Shown here one piece after another: positions 23,469 through 32,411 of a DNA stretch of 64,000 nucleotides (position 1 is its first letter; each line of letters begins with the position of its first letter). The position numbers were made by a program, and so were the translations under genes. Location of the stretch: positions 117,800 through 181,799 of the forward strand of contig JAYQPE010000004.1 in assembly GCA_038145175.1 (NCBI GenBank), written 5' to 3'. Origin of the DNA: ATZT02 sp038145175 (GTDB lineage: Bacteria > Actinomycetota > Actinomycetes > S36-B12 > UBA5976). The notes under the pieces are model-generated. The model was given only the letters and a program-made list of their open reading frames with translations, was not told the DNA's origin and did not search any database.

Positions 23469-26400
23469 TTATCCTTTCAATTCATCTTCAAATAAGTCAT
23501 TAATTAAGTTTGTAACCCAATCAATTATTTCTTCGTTCTTTAATACTTGACCATTAACAAGTGCTGTTGTTGGTGCAGGTACCAAAATACTGCGTACCGT
23601 GGCTCTAACTTGAGTTCCAGGGTAGTTCCTATTAATTCTAATTATTCTGGAATCTGGCAAATCAAGTGGTGAAATTCTTATTGATCTTGCTTGTTGCACA
23701 ATTTCACTTACGCCTACTTTTCTTGCCAAAACTCTTAATTTAGAAACCTTTAACAAAATTTCTACCGGTTTTGTGAATTTTCCAAATCGATCAAGCAGTT
23801 CTTCCTCAATCTCATTTACTTCTTGTTCGGTTTTTGCATCAGCTAATCTTCGATAAATTTGCATACGCAATTTTTCTTCTTTTATATAACTTATTGGCAA
23901 ATGTGCATCTAAAGTCAATTCAATTTTTATTTCTGAATCTGACTTTAATTCTTCACCTTTTGCAGAAGCCAATGCTTCACCAACCAAGCGAACGTATAAA
24001 TCAAATCCCACTTCAGCAATATGACCTGATTGTTCACCTCCCAAAATATTTCCAGCGCCTCTAATTTCTAAATCTTTTAAAGCAACTGCCATTCCTGAAC
24101 CTAAATCTGTATGTTGAGCAATTGTTGCTAAACGATCATATGCATTTTCAGTTAATGGTTTATCTTCTGGGAAAAAGAAATATGCATATGCTCTTTCTCT
24201 GCCTCTGCCAACTCTTCCTCTTATTTGATGAAGCTGTGATAAACCGAAACGATCCGCTCTATCAACAATTAAGGTATTTGCATTTGGAATATCTAAACCG
24301 GATTCAACTATTGTGGTTGAAATTAGCACATCATATTTTTGAGCCCAGAAATCTAAGATAACTTGTTCTAATTCATGTTCATTCATTTGTCCATGAGCAA
24401 TAGCAAATCTTGCTTCTGGAACTAAATCTCTTAAATCTTCATAAACTTTATCAATTGAGGCAACTCTGTTATGAACATAAAAAACTTGGCCTTCGCGTAA
24501 TAATTCTCTTCTAATTGCTGCTGCAATTTGTTTTTTGTCAGTTTGGCCTACAAAAGTTAATACAGGAAGTCTTTCTTCAGGTGGGGTTTGAATCACAGAC
24601 ATTTCTCTAATTCCGGTAATAGCCATTTCTAAAGTTCTAGGAATTGGAGTAGCAGACATTGTTAAAAAGTCCACATTTGTTCTTAATGCTTTTAAGTGTT
24701 CTTTGTGTTCAACCCCAAATCTTTGCTCCTCATCTACTATTACTAAACCTAAGTCTTTAAATCTCACATCGGAAGTTAATAAGCGATGAGTACCGATGAC
24801 TACATCAACAGTTCCTTCCCTGATTCCTTCTAATGTTTCGTTTATTTCTTTAGTGCTTTGAAATCTAGAAAGTGGTTGTATTTTTATAGGAAATGGGGCA
24901 AATCTTTCTGAAAATGTTGCAAAATGTTGCTGAACTAATAATGTCGTTGGAACTAATATTGCAACTTGTTTTCCATCTTGAGTTGCTTTAAATGCAGCTC
25001 TTACTGCAATTTCTGTTTTTCCATATCCCACATCTCCTGCAATTACTCGATCCATGGGAACACTTTTTTCCATATCTTTTTTAACCTCTTCAATGCAAGA
25101 AAGTTGATCAGGAGTTTCAACATAGGCAAAGGCATCTTCTAGTTCTCTTTGCCAAGGTGTATCTGGGGAAAAAGCAAAACCTTTAGCAGCTTGTCTTGCT
25201 GCATAAAGTCTTATTAATTCTGCAGCAATTTGTTTAACAGCTTTTCTAGCTCTGCCTTTTGTTTTTTCCCAATCAATTCCACCTAATCGATTTAAAGTTG
25301 GAATTTCTGCACCAATAAATTTTGTTATTTGATCTAATTGATCAGTGGGTACAAATAAACGATCTTTAGGTTGACCTCTCTTAGATGATGCGTATTCAAT
25401 TACTAAATATTCTCTAGTTGCATTACCGATTGTTCGACTCGTCATTTCTACATATTTTCCAACACCATGTTGTTCATGAACTACATAATCACCAGGGGTT
25501 AGGGACAAAACATCAACACTGTTCTTTCTTTTTGAAGGTAATTTTGAAACATCTTTCATGCTGCTTTTCGCACCAACAATGTCTGTGTCTGTAATTAATA
25601 TAAATTTTTGTTCAGGTAAAGAAAAACCATGATTTAGATCAGAAACAATTAAATTAACAACATTTTTCGTTAATTCATTATTTGTGATTTTTGCAGCAAT
25701 ATCTGCATTTGAAAACTGTTCTAAATATCTCTGGATTGATCCCAATCCAGCTGAAGTAATTACTACTTGCCAACCAAGAGTCAATTTGTTTCTTATTTCA
25801 GTTATTAAATTAGGAAAATCTCCCCTAAAACCTTCGATAACTTTTGCTTTTAAATCAAGGGCTTCAAATGCTAAATCATCAACGTGACCTATAAATGGGC
25901 TAACTTGCCACCATTTCAAATCATTTTTTAAAGCGTTTTTTTCAATTGTTTCTAGTTCTCTAAATCCGCCATGCAAGATTTCTTGAGGTACTTCTGCTCC
26001 AGTGGTTGTATTAGACCAGGCTGCGTTAAGAAATTCATCAGCTGTTTTTAAAACTTCTTGGGCTCTAGTTTTAGTTTTTTCTGCATCACTTAATAAAACA
26101 ATACTTTGAGATTTAAATAAATCAGTAAATAAAGATAGTGGACCAAGAGGAATAAATTCTTCATTCAAAAAGGGCTCTTTACATGCAGGTGCCCATAATC
26201 CGTGAGTTGCAATATTTAAACTTCTTTGATCTGCTACAGAAAAATTTCTGATTTCTTCAACTTCATCACCAAAAAAATCTACTCTTAAAGGATGTTCTGT
26301 ACCTGGAATAAAAATATCTAGAATGCCACCACGAACTGCAAACTCTCCTCTTTTTTCAACAATTTCAACTCGTTCGTAACCTAATTCAACTAATTGAGTA

Positions 26401-26882
26401 ATAGCTTTTGTTAAATCAATTGAATCTCCAGGTTTTAAAGCTAAAGGTTCTAAATCTTGTAACGATTTCAAAATTGGTTGCATTAAAGATCTAATAGGGG
26501 CAACTACCACATCAAGCTTTCTTGCTTGGAAAAAATTGTTATCTGGATTACTCAATCTTCTAATTACCGCTAAACGTTGACCCACTATGTCTTTTGTTGG
26601 TTCAATTTTTTCATGAGGCAAAGTCTCCCAAGCAGGAAAATTAGCAACAGAAATTTCTTTACTCCATAAAGATAATTCGTGCACTAATCGATCTGCCTCT
26701 TTAGTGTTTGAAGTAACGGCAAGAATTATTGATTCAGAATTATTAATTAAATGGTTTGTAATAAATGAAAAAATAGTGTTTGGGGCTGCAATCTTAAATG
26801 TTGATTCTGTTGAAATTGCTTTGGTTAAGTCCTGCCAAACCTGATGCTTACTTATTTCTTGAACTAATTGATTTAAACTCAT
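23469..26882 (-). CDS. mfd: transcription-repair coupling factor Mfd
   Basis: 1137 residues, full length. N-terminal UvrB-like module (FPAWETLPHEKIEP, KRGEFAVRGGILDIFIPG), then the RNA-polymerase-binding domain (GDYVVHEQHGVGKYVEM), a RecG-like translocase with Walker A GDVGYGKTE and DEEQ (VDEEQRFGVEHKE), motif IV-VI (ESGLDIPNANT, HQIRGRVGRG), and the C-terminal TRCF domain. It removes stalled polymerase and recruits UvrA. It overlaps the upstream inositol-phosphatase-like gene by four bases. Confidence 0.97.
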   Translation of the reverse strand: MSLNQLVQEISKHQVWQDLTKAISTESTFKIAAPNTIFSFITNHLINNSESIILAVTSNTKEADRLVHELSLWSKEISVANFPAWETLPHEKIEPTKDIVGQRLAVIRRLSNPDNNFFQARKLDVVVAPIRSLMQPILKSLQDLEPLALKPGDSIDLTKAITQLVELGYERVEIVEKRGEFAVRGGILDIFIPGTEHPLRVDFFGDEVEEIRNFSVADQRSLNIATHGLWAPACKEPFLNEEFIPLGPLSLFTDLFKSQSIVLLSDAEKTKTRAQEVLKTADEFLNAAWSNTTTGAEVPQEILHGGFRELETIEKNALKNDLKWWQVSPFIGHVDDLAFEALDLKAKVIEGFRGDFPNLITEIRNKLTLGWQVVITSAGLGSIQRYLEQFSNADIAAKITNNELTKNVVNLIVSDLNHGFSLPEQKFILITDTDIVGAKSSMKDVSKLPSKRKNSVDVLSLTPGDYVVHEQHGVGKYVEMTSRTIGNATREYLVIEYASSKRGQPKDRLFVPTDQLDQITKFIGAEIPTLNRLGGIDWEKTKGRARKAVKQIAAELIRLYAARQAAKGFAFSPDTPWQRELEDAFAYVETPDQLSCIEEVKKDMEKSVPMDRVIAGDVGYGKTEIAVRAAFKATQDGKQVAILVPTTLLVQQHFATFSERFAPFPIKIQPLSRFQSTKEINETLEGIREGTVDVVIGTHRLLTSDVRFKDLGLVIVDEEQRFGVEHKEHLKALRTNVDFLTMSATPIPRTLEMAITGIREMSVIQTPPEERLPVLTFVGQTDKKQIAAAIRRELLREGQVFYVHNRVASIDKVYEDLRDLVPEARFAIAHGQMNEHELEQVILDFWAQKYDVLISTTIVESGLDIPNANTLIVDRADRFGLSQLHQIRGRVGRGRERAYAYFFFPEDKPLTENAYDRLATIAQHTDLGSGMAVALKDLEIRGAGNILGGEQSGHIAEVGFDLYVRLVGEALASAKGEELKSDSEIKIELTLDAHLPISYIKEEKLRMQIYRRLADAKTEQEVNEIEEELLDRFGKFTKPVEILLKVSKLRVLARKVGVSEIVQQARSIRISPLDLPDSRIIRINRNYPGTQVRATVRSILVPAPTTALVNGQVLKNEEIIDWVTNLINDLFEDELKG

Positions 26883-27655
26883 GAAATTGCCTGTAAAACA
26901 TCCTTAAATAACTCTTTTTTACACACGATGACATTTTCTACTCGTAAATTTTCTTTATTAAGTTTTATTGGATTTCCAGAAATATCACTAACTATTAATC
27001 CTGCTTTATCTGCAACTGCTAAAGGAGCAGCAATATCCCATTCATAAAAACCTGTAGTGTGAACATAAAAGTCTGCATTTCCTTCCAAAATTTCAACTAC
27101 TTTTGCTCCAACTGAACCCACACTTTTTACTTCTAAACCACCATAATTTGTATCAAAAAATTCAATAAACTTTGGCATTTCCATAGGTGGTCTTGAACCT
27201 GAAACTAATAATCTAGGAATTTTATTTGAAGTAGGAATGTGCAAATTGTCATTTGAAGTGTAAATCTTTTTTGTTTCAGGAATTCCCACTACAGCTATAG
27301 AAATATTGCTTAAATCTTTTGACTCTTTTTCCCATAATGCAATATGAATTGCATAATCTTTACGATTATTAGCAAAATAAAAAGTGCCATCTAATGGATC
27401 AATTATCCAGCATCTTTGAGCCGTTAATCTTTCTTTTGGATCTAATCCTTCTTCACTTAACACCACATCATTTGGTCTATATTTACTAAACTCTTTCATT
27501 AAGAAATCATGAGAGTATTTATCCGCACTTTTGCCATATTCTTTTCGTTTTGTTAAATCTTCGGGTAAAGGATTTTCTTTCTTAAATTGATCTAAAACAT
27601 CCATTACTAGTTCTGCTAGTTCAATGGCAAAATCTAAATCTGATTCTTCCTGCAT
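26879..27655 (-). CDS. inositol monophosphatase/CysQ-family phosphatase
   Basis: 258 residues. Metal-site motifs are LSEEG near 80, IDPLDGTFYF (D-P-L-D-G-T) near 107, and WDIAAPLAVADKAG near 200. The K-Y-S-H-D-F-L-M helix before the first motif suits CysQ or SuhB equally. Possible substrates are 3'-phosphoadenosine-5'-phosphate, inositol phosphate or histidinol phosphate. Coupled to mfd by overlap and to pth by a two-base gap. I assign the family, not the substrate. Confidence 0.88.
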   Translation of the reverse strand: MQEESDLDFAIELAELVMDVLDQFKKENPLPEDLTKRKEYGKSADKYSHDFLMKEFSKYRPNDVVLSEEGLDPKERLTAQRCWIIDPLDGTFYFANNRKDYAIHIALWEKESKDLSNISIAVVGIPETKKIYTSNDNLHIPTSNKIPRLLVSGSRPPMEMPKFIEFFDTNYGGLEVKSVGSVGAKVVEILEGNADFYVHTTGFYEWDIAAPLAVADKAGLIVSDISGNPIKLNKENLRVENVIVCKKELFKDVLQAIS

Positions 27656-27657
27656 GA

Positions 27658-28233
27658 TTAACCGTTATTCAAATTCTGAGCTTGACTAACTCCAAAATTA
27701 ACAACATCAGAAATTGCTTTATTTCCCATATTTAAAAATTCAGTTAATTTAGATTTTTCAAAGAAGTTAAATGGTTTTAAAACAAAATCTGCTGGATCCA
27801 TATCCCCTGGGGGTCTTCCTATACCTAAACGAATTCTTATGTATTCCCCAGAATCTAGAGAATTTCTGATTGACTTTAAACCATTGTGGCCATTATCTCC
27901 GCCACCTTGTTTTATACGAATATCTCCATATTCAAGATCTAATTCATCGTGTAAAACAATTAAATTATCTAGATCAATTTTGAAGAAATTCAATATTGCT
28001 GAAACTGGACCACCAGATTCATTCATATAACAAGTAAGAGTTGTAAAAATAACTTTGTTTAAGCCTAATTTTGTTTCACAAATATTAGCGTTAAGTTTTT
28101 TAGTTAATTTTAAATTTTCGCCCAATTCACTAACCCCATGTTCAATAACCATGGCACCAATGTTGTGACGAGTTGATTGATAACTTTTCCCAGGATTACC
28201 TAAACCAACGACTAACCAGTTAGTGTTAGTCAT
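27658..28233 (-). CDS. pth: peptidyl-tRNA hydrolase
   Basis: 191 residues, normal length. Motifs: VVGLGNPGKSYQSTRHNIGAMV with catalytic His, TYMNESGGPV, LHDELDLEYGDIRIKQGGGDNGHNGLKSI, and IRLGIGRPPGDMDPADFVL. It recycles peptidyl-tRNA released from ribosomes. Position downstream of rplY is the usual actinobacterial pair. Confidence 0.96.
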   Translation of the reverse strand: MTNTNWLVVGLGNPGKSYQSTRHNIGAMVIEHGVSELGENLKLTKKLNANICETKLGLNKVIFTTLTCYMNESGGPVSAILNFFKIDLDNLIVLHDELDLEYGDIRIKQGGGDNGHNGLKSIRNSLDSGEYIRIRLGIGRPPGDMDPADFVLKPFNFFEKSKLTEFLNMGNKAISDVVNFGVSQAQNLNNG

Positions 28234-28270
28234 AATTTAGCCTTACTGTTATAAGTTTTTTTTACCTTAA

Positions 28271-28801
28271 TTATTTCTTTGCTTTATCTGCTTCAGGTTC
28301 TTTTGTTTCAGCAGCAGGAGCAGCAGCTTCGGTGCCTGCAGCAGGAGCAGCAGCACCTTCAGTTGTTGCAGCGGCCGCAACTGGAGCAACTTCACCAAGA
28401 TCCATTTTGGATTTGGCAGCAAGTTCAAGACGAGCTGCTAATTGTTCTGCAGCAACTTCATCTGCTCTTGCAGCAAGATCTAATCTTTCTTTTTGTTCTT
28501 TGTCATTTAAGACAACTAAATCAACGTGTTTGTAAATTGGCTTTATTGGATCTTTTTGAATTTGTCTTGGAGCAACAACAAATTTCTTGCCATCTAATTC
28601 TAAATTAATTGTTGCGTAAGGAACTCTTAACGCAAGGGATGCATCGTGTTGGTCTAAAGAAACATGAATTGGATCTTGACCATTTCCATAAACAACTGCT
28701 GGTAAGCGATTTGCTTGGCGATCTCTGCGGGAAGCACCTTTACCGAATTTTTCTCGTTTTTGTGCTGAGAGGGAAAATACTGTTTGCTTATCTTTTGACA
28801 T
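28271..28801 (-). CDS. rplY: ribosomal protein bL25 (CTC family)
   Basis: 176 residues from ATG 28801; the frame extends nine codons upstream, but MSKDKQTVFSLSAQKREKFG is the family start. The L25 domain (KFGKGASRRDRQANRLPAVVYG, then HVDLVVLN) is followed by the CTC C-terminal region and an Ala/Pro/Thr/Glu-rich tail. The tail generates spurious Gln/Leu-rich frames on the other strand. It binds 5S rRNA. A short IR (GGTGAT/ATCACC) is in its leader. Confidence 0.94.
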   Translation of the reverse strand: MSKDKQTVFSLSAQKREKFGKGASRRDRQANRLPAVVYGNGQDPIHVSLDQHDASLALRVPYATINLELDGKKFVVAPRQIQKDPIKPIYKHVDLVVLNDKEQKERLDLAARADEVAAEQLAARLELAAKSKMDLGEVAPVAAAATTEGAAAPAAGTEAAAPAAETKEPEADKAKK

Positions 28802-28828
28802 TTTTAATCGAACCTTTCCGTCGATCAC

Positions 28829-28846
28829 GGTGATTTTTTTATCACC
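28829..28846 (-). promoter_or_regulatory. short stem-loop in the rplY leader
   Basis: GGTGAT and ATCACC are separated by six A residues on the minus strand, 28 bases upstream of the rplY start. It could be an autoregulatory mimic of the L25 target or a chance small hairpin. Six base pairs only. Confidence 0.3.
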
Positions 28847-28913
28847 CTCGCCGAATTGCGTAAGAAAAACATTACTAAAGCACTATTTGATGGTTAGAAC
28901 TTAGGGGCTTTTT

Positions 28914-29903
28914 CTAGAAGAGAGAAGGTTGTCTTTCATCAAAAAGACTGGTTACCGAACCCTCTCTAAATACTTCTCTCACAGCATCTGCAATAAGTGG
29001 GGCGATTGGCAAAATTGTTAATTTGTTAAATCTAGATTCAGCAACTATTGGCAAAGTATCTGTGACCACAACTTCTGAAATTCTTGATTGTTGTAATTTT
29101 TCTGCTGCTTTTCCTGACAAAATTCCATGAGTGGCTGTGACTATTACATCTTTTGCACCATTATCAAATAGTGTTTCAGCAGCTTTGGCAATAGTTCCAC
29201 CTGTATCAATCATGTCATCAACAAGAACACAAACTCTGCCCTTAACTTCACCAACAACTTCAAACATTTTTACTTCATTAGGCACATCTGGATCTCTGCG
29301 CTTATGAATAATTGCTAAAGGAGAACCCAAAATATCTGTCCAACGCTCTGCCACTCTTACGCGACCTGAATCAGGTGACACAACAGTTATGTCTTCTCGA
29401 TCAACTTTTGATTGGATGTGATTTGCCAATATTTTTATAGCAAACAAGTGATCAACTGGACCATCAAAGAATCCTTGAATTTGTGCGGTATGTAAATCAA
29501 CTGTCATGATGCGATCAGCACCTGCTGTTTTTAAAAGATCTGCCATCAAACGAGCAGAGATAGGTTCTCTACCTCTGTGTTTTTTATCTTGTCTGGCATA
29601 GCCGTAATAAGGCATGATCACTGAAATTCTTCTGGCACTTGCTCTTCTTAAGGCATCAATTAATAAAAGTTGTTCCATGATCCATTTGTTAATTGGATAA
29701 GTGTGTGATTGCAACACGAATGCATCGCAACCTCTAACAGATTCTTCAAAACGAACAAATACTTCACCATTGGCAAAGTCGTATGCGGAAAGTTTTGCTA
29801 ATTCAACGCCTAATTCGCGAGCAACAGCTTCTGCTAATTCAGGATGAGATCGGCCTGCGGCAAGAAGCAAGCGCTTACTGGTGACTGTCTCGACCTCGGC
29901 CAC
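28914..29903 (-). CDS. prs: ribose-phosphate pyrophosphokinase
   Basis: 329 residues with GTG start. Motifs: SGKR-like start LLLAAGRSHPELAEAVA, FANGEVFVRFEESVRG, MPYYGYARQDKKHRGREPISA, DLHTAQIQGFFDGPVDHL, VVSPDSGRVRVAERW, and the PRPP loop DDMIDTGGTIAKAAE. It makes PRPP for nucleotide and His/Trp synthesis. glmU lies 56 bases upstream on the same strand, as in other actinobacteria. Confidence 0.97.
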   Translation of the reverse strand: MAEVETVTSKRLLLAAGRSHPELAEAVARELGVELAKLSAYDFANGEVFVRFEESVRGCDAFVLQSHTYPINKWIMEQLLLIDALRRASARRISVIMPYYGYARQDKKHRGREPISARLMADLLKTAGADRIMTVDLHTAQIQGFFDGPVDHLFAIKILANHIQSKVDREDITVVSPDSGRVRVAERWTDILGSPLAIIHKRRDPDVPNEVKMFEVVGEVKGRVCVLVDDMIDTGGTIAKAAETLFDNGAKDVIVTATHGILSGKAAEKLQQSRISEVVVTDTLPIVAESRFNKLTILPIAPLIADAVREVFREGSVTSLFDERQPSLF

Positions 29904-29959
29904 TTCAATCTCTTTTCTTTAAAAGATTTTTTCTGTGGTGCTAACTCTAATTGTTCCAG

Positions 29960-31465
29960 TTACTTCTTTTTCTTCTTTGGCGGGGTTTGTCTTTTAGCGT
30001 TTTTGGTTTTCTTTTTGGAAGGTTTGGTTACTTTGGCCTTGGCTTTAGATTTGGTTTTCTTAGTCCCTTTTTTCACAGATTTTGCATACTGAGAATTTGG
30101 TCTTTTCCTTACAGTCCAACCTTCAATATTTCTTTGTTTAGTTCTTTCCACCCCAAGAGCACCAGCAGGAACATTTTCTGTAATCACAGATCCAGCAGCG
30201 GTATATGCGCCATCACCAATTTTTACTGGCGCTACCAACATGGTGTCTGAACCAATTTTTACATAATTTCCAACCACTGTTTTATGTTTTTCTATTCCGT
30301 CATAGTTAACAAAAACTGTGGCAGCACCAATATTTGATTCAATTCCAATTGTTGCATCCCCTACATAGGAAAGATGCGGAACTTTTGAACCATCTCCTAC
30401 TGTGGAGTTTTTAATTTCTACATAAGCTCCTGCTTTAACTCCATCTTTTAATTTGGTGCCAGGTCTTAAATAAGTAAAAGGTCCAACTTGGCAATTGTTA
30501 CCAACAATTGCCTCATCAAGTGTTGATTTAACGATTTTAGAATTTTCTCCAATTTTAGAGTTTGTTAATAACGAATCTGGTCCAACAACAGATCCTGATT
30601 CAACACTGGTATTTCCAATTAAATGTGTATTGGTGTCAAGGAAAACATCACTTGCTAATGAAACTGATAAATCAATGATTACTGATTCTGGATTTCGCAT
30701 AGTTACCCCTTGCAACATCCAGTGCTCATTAATTTGTTGTTGTTTTATTCTTTGCACTTCTGCCAATTGTGTTTGATCATTAATTCCAAGTGCTTCAACA
30801 TAGTTTTCGCAAACTACTGCAGTTACTGTCTCGTTAAGATTATTTATAGCCTCAACTACATCTGTTAGATAGATTTCTTTTTGAGCATTTTTGCTGCCAA
30901 GTTTTGAGACCGCTTGTTTTAACAGATCGGCATCAAATACGTAAACACCTGTATTGATTTCAGTAATTTCTAATTCATCACTGCTTGCATCTTTGTGTTC
31001 AACGATTCTTAAGACTTTGTCGTCTTCTTTAATTATTCGTCCATATCCTGTTGGATCTGGAAACTCAGCTGTTAATACTGCTGCTTTAGAAGATTTAGCT
31101 GCTTTTATTAATTGAGTTAATGTTTGACTACTTAAAAGCGGAGTATCCGAGGCTAAAACTAGGACTAAACCTTTAACACTTTTCAAACTTGCCAAAGCGG
31201 TTTGTACAGCATGGCCTGTACCCAATTGTTTGGTTTGTACTGCTGTTTGGACTTTTGGATATTCACTATTTATATATTGCTTAACCAATTCTTTTTGATG
31301 CCCAATTACTACCAGGTTTTGTTGAGCTTTGAGTTCTTTAACTGTGTTTAAAACGTGACCTAAAATTGGTAAACCGCAAACTTCATGAAGCACTTTTGGT
31401 GAAGCAGATTTCATGCGTGTGCCTTCACCAGCGGCTAACACAATTGCGACATTTAAATTACTCAC
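29960..31465 (-). CDS. glmU: bifunctional GlmU (GlcNAc-1-P uridyltransferase/acetyltransferase)
   Basis: 501 residues from GTG. The N-terminal uridyltransferase has LAAGEGTRMKSASPKVLHEV, and the C-terminal left-handed beta-helix acetyltransferase has the hexapeptide repeats, VGPFTYLRPGTKLKDGVKAGAYVEIKNS-type sequence and NYDGIEKHKTVVG. The last 50 or so residues form a Lys/Pro-rich, probably disordered tail with no catalytic part, ending in K-K-K-K-K. It makes UDP-GlcNAc for peptidoglycan. Confidence 0.97.
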   Translation of the reverse strand: MSNLNVAIVLAAGEGTRMKSASPKVLHEVCGLPILGHVLNTVKELKAQQNLVVIGHQKELVKQYINSEYPKVQTAVQTKQLGTGHAVQTALASLKSVKGLVLVLASDTPLLSSQTLTQLIKAAKSSKAAVLTAEFPDPTGYGRIIKEDDKVLRIVEHKDASSDELEITEINTGVYVFDADLLKQAVSKLGSKNAQKEIYLTDVVEAINNLNETVTAVVCENYVEALGINDQTQLAEVQRIKQQQINEHWMLQGVTMRNPESVIIDLSVSLASDVFLDTNTHLIGNTSVESGSVVGPDSLLTNSKIGENSKIVKSTLDEAIVGNNCQVGPFTYLRPGTKLKDGVKAGAYVEIKNSTVGDGSKVPHLSYVGDATIGIESNIGAATVFVNYDGIEKHKTVVGNYVKIGSDTMLVAPVKIGDGAYTAAGSVITENVPAGALGVERTKQRNIEGWTVRKRPNSQYAKSVKKGTKKTKSKAKAKVTKPSKKKTKNAKRQTPPKKKKK

Positions 31466-31472
31466 GTAGTCG

Positions 31473-31478
31473 ATGTTA
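31473..31478 (-). promoter_or_regulatory. leaderless -10 for glmU
   Basis: On the minus strand TAACAT stands seven bases before the GTG at 31465, with no ribosome site. The tRNA-Gln gene begins further upstream on the same strand. Confidence 0.45.
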
Positions 31479-31498
31479 TTAGTTAGTAAAAAGTGTTG

Positions 31499-31570
31499 CT
31501 CCGGGACAGGGACTCGAACCCCGATTCACGGCTCCAAAGGCCGGTGTCCTGCCAATTAGACGATCCCGGA
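31499..31570 (-). tRNA. tRNA-Gln (UUG)
   Basis: A 72-base cloverleaf on the minus strand: acceptor TCCGGGA/TCCCGGA, discriminator G, anticodon stem CCGGC/GCCGT with loop CTTTGGA (anticodon UUG), and T arm beginning GGGG-TTCGAGT. No CCA is encoded in full. Location between glmU and a tetR gene is conserved in actinobacteria. Confidence 0.95.
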
Positions 31571-31637
31571 ATAGCTTTTACTTTATTTTCGTGTGCAGAA
31601 AAAGCAACGCTCGCTAAAGCCTAACCTTTAAGGGATG

Positions 31638-31643
31638 TAGCGT
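31638..31643 (+). promoter_or_regulatory. leaderless -10 for the tetR gene
   Basis: TAGCGT stands six bases before GTG 31650, without a ribosome site. It supports the GTG start and so the long charged N-terminal extension of the regulator. Confidence 0.5.
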
Positions 31644-31649
31644 TGAGTT

Positions 31650-32411
31650 GTGCCTACCAATTCAACGAGTGAACCTACAAAAGATGAGTTAAAAGCTGCC
31701 AAAAAATTACTCAAAGCACAAGAAAAAATGCAAAAAGAAAATGTTAAAGCCCGAGAAAGAATTGCAAAGGCCGCATTAGAAGTAGAACGCGAAGCAGGTC
31801 GTGTTCGTATGAGTGGCATTGAAAGACGCGAACAATTAATTAATGTGGCAAGACATTTATTTGCTGAAAAAGGCTACGAAGCAGTTTCAGTTGAAGAAAT
31901 AGCGCAAATGGCTTTAGTTTCAAAGCCAGTAATTTATGAACACTTTGGCAGTAAAGAAGGTTTATACGCAGTAATTCTTGATAGAGAAACTAGAGAATTA
32001 TTAAGAACTGTTATTTCAAATATGGAAAGTGGTCATCCTCGAGAAATGTTGGAACAAGCAGTTTATGCTTTCTTTACCTACATTGATGAACATCCAGATG
32101 GTTATCGTGTTTTAATTAAAGATGCTCCAGCTGCTCAAGGTGCTGGTGCTTATTCTGGTTTAGTTAATGACATTGTTGATAAATGTGAACAGGTTTTAGG
32201 AAATGCTTTTGACAAATATGGTTTACCTAGAAAATCTGCTGGAATTTATGCCAGAACTTTAGTTGGCTCTGTTGCTTTAAGTGGTCAATGGTGGCAAGAA
32301 GAACGACATGTTTCAAAAGATGAAATTGTTGCCCAAGTAGTTAACTTTGTGTGGAATGGTTTAACTGATTTACAAGCAAAACCAACTTTAAAACTTCAAA
32401 AAACTATTTAA
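31650..32411 (+). CDS. TetR-family regulator with charged N-terminal extension
   Basis: 253 residues. The TetR helix-turn-helix spans about 57-105 (REQLINVARHLFAEKGYEAVSVEEIAQMALVSKPVIYEHFGSKEGL in pieces). Before it lie about 53 residues of Lys/Glu/Ala-rich helix, not usual for TetR. The effector domain contains AVYAFFTYIDEHPDGYRVL. An internal Met at 54 would give a standard TetR, but the leaderless promoter favours the long form. The position beside glmU matches a conserved actinobacterial tetR. Ligand unknown. Confidence 0.88.
   Translation: MPTNSTSEPTKDELKAAKKLLKAQEKMQKENVKARERIAKAALEVEREAGRVRMSGIERREQLINVARHLFAEKGYEAVSVEEIAQMALVSKPVIYEHFGSKEGLYAVILDRETRELLRTVISNMESGHPREMLEQAVYAFFTYIDEHPDGYRVLIKDAPAAQGAGAYSGLVNDIVDKCEQVLGNAFDKYGLPRKSAGIYARTLVGSVALSGQWWQEERHVSKDEIVAQVVNFVWNGLTDLQAKPTLKLQKTI

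Noticed and set aside
28279..28608. Long plus-strand frames rich in Gln and Leu
   Set aside because: They are the antisense of the Ala/Glu-rich tail of bL25, whose family start, motifs and operon position are clear.
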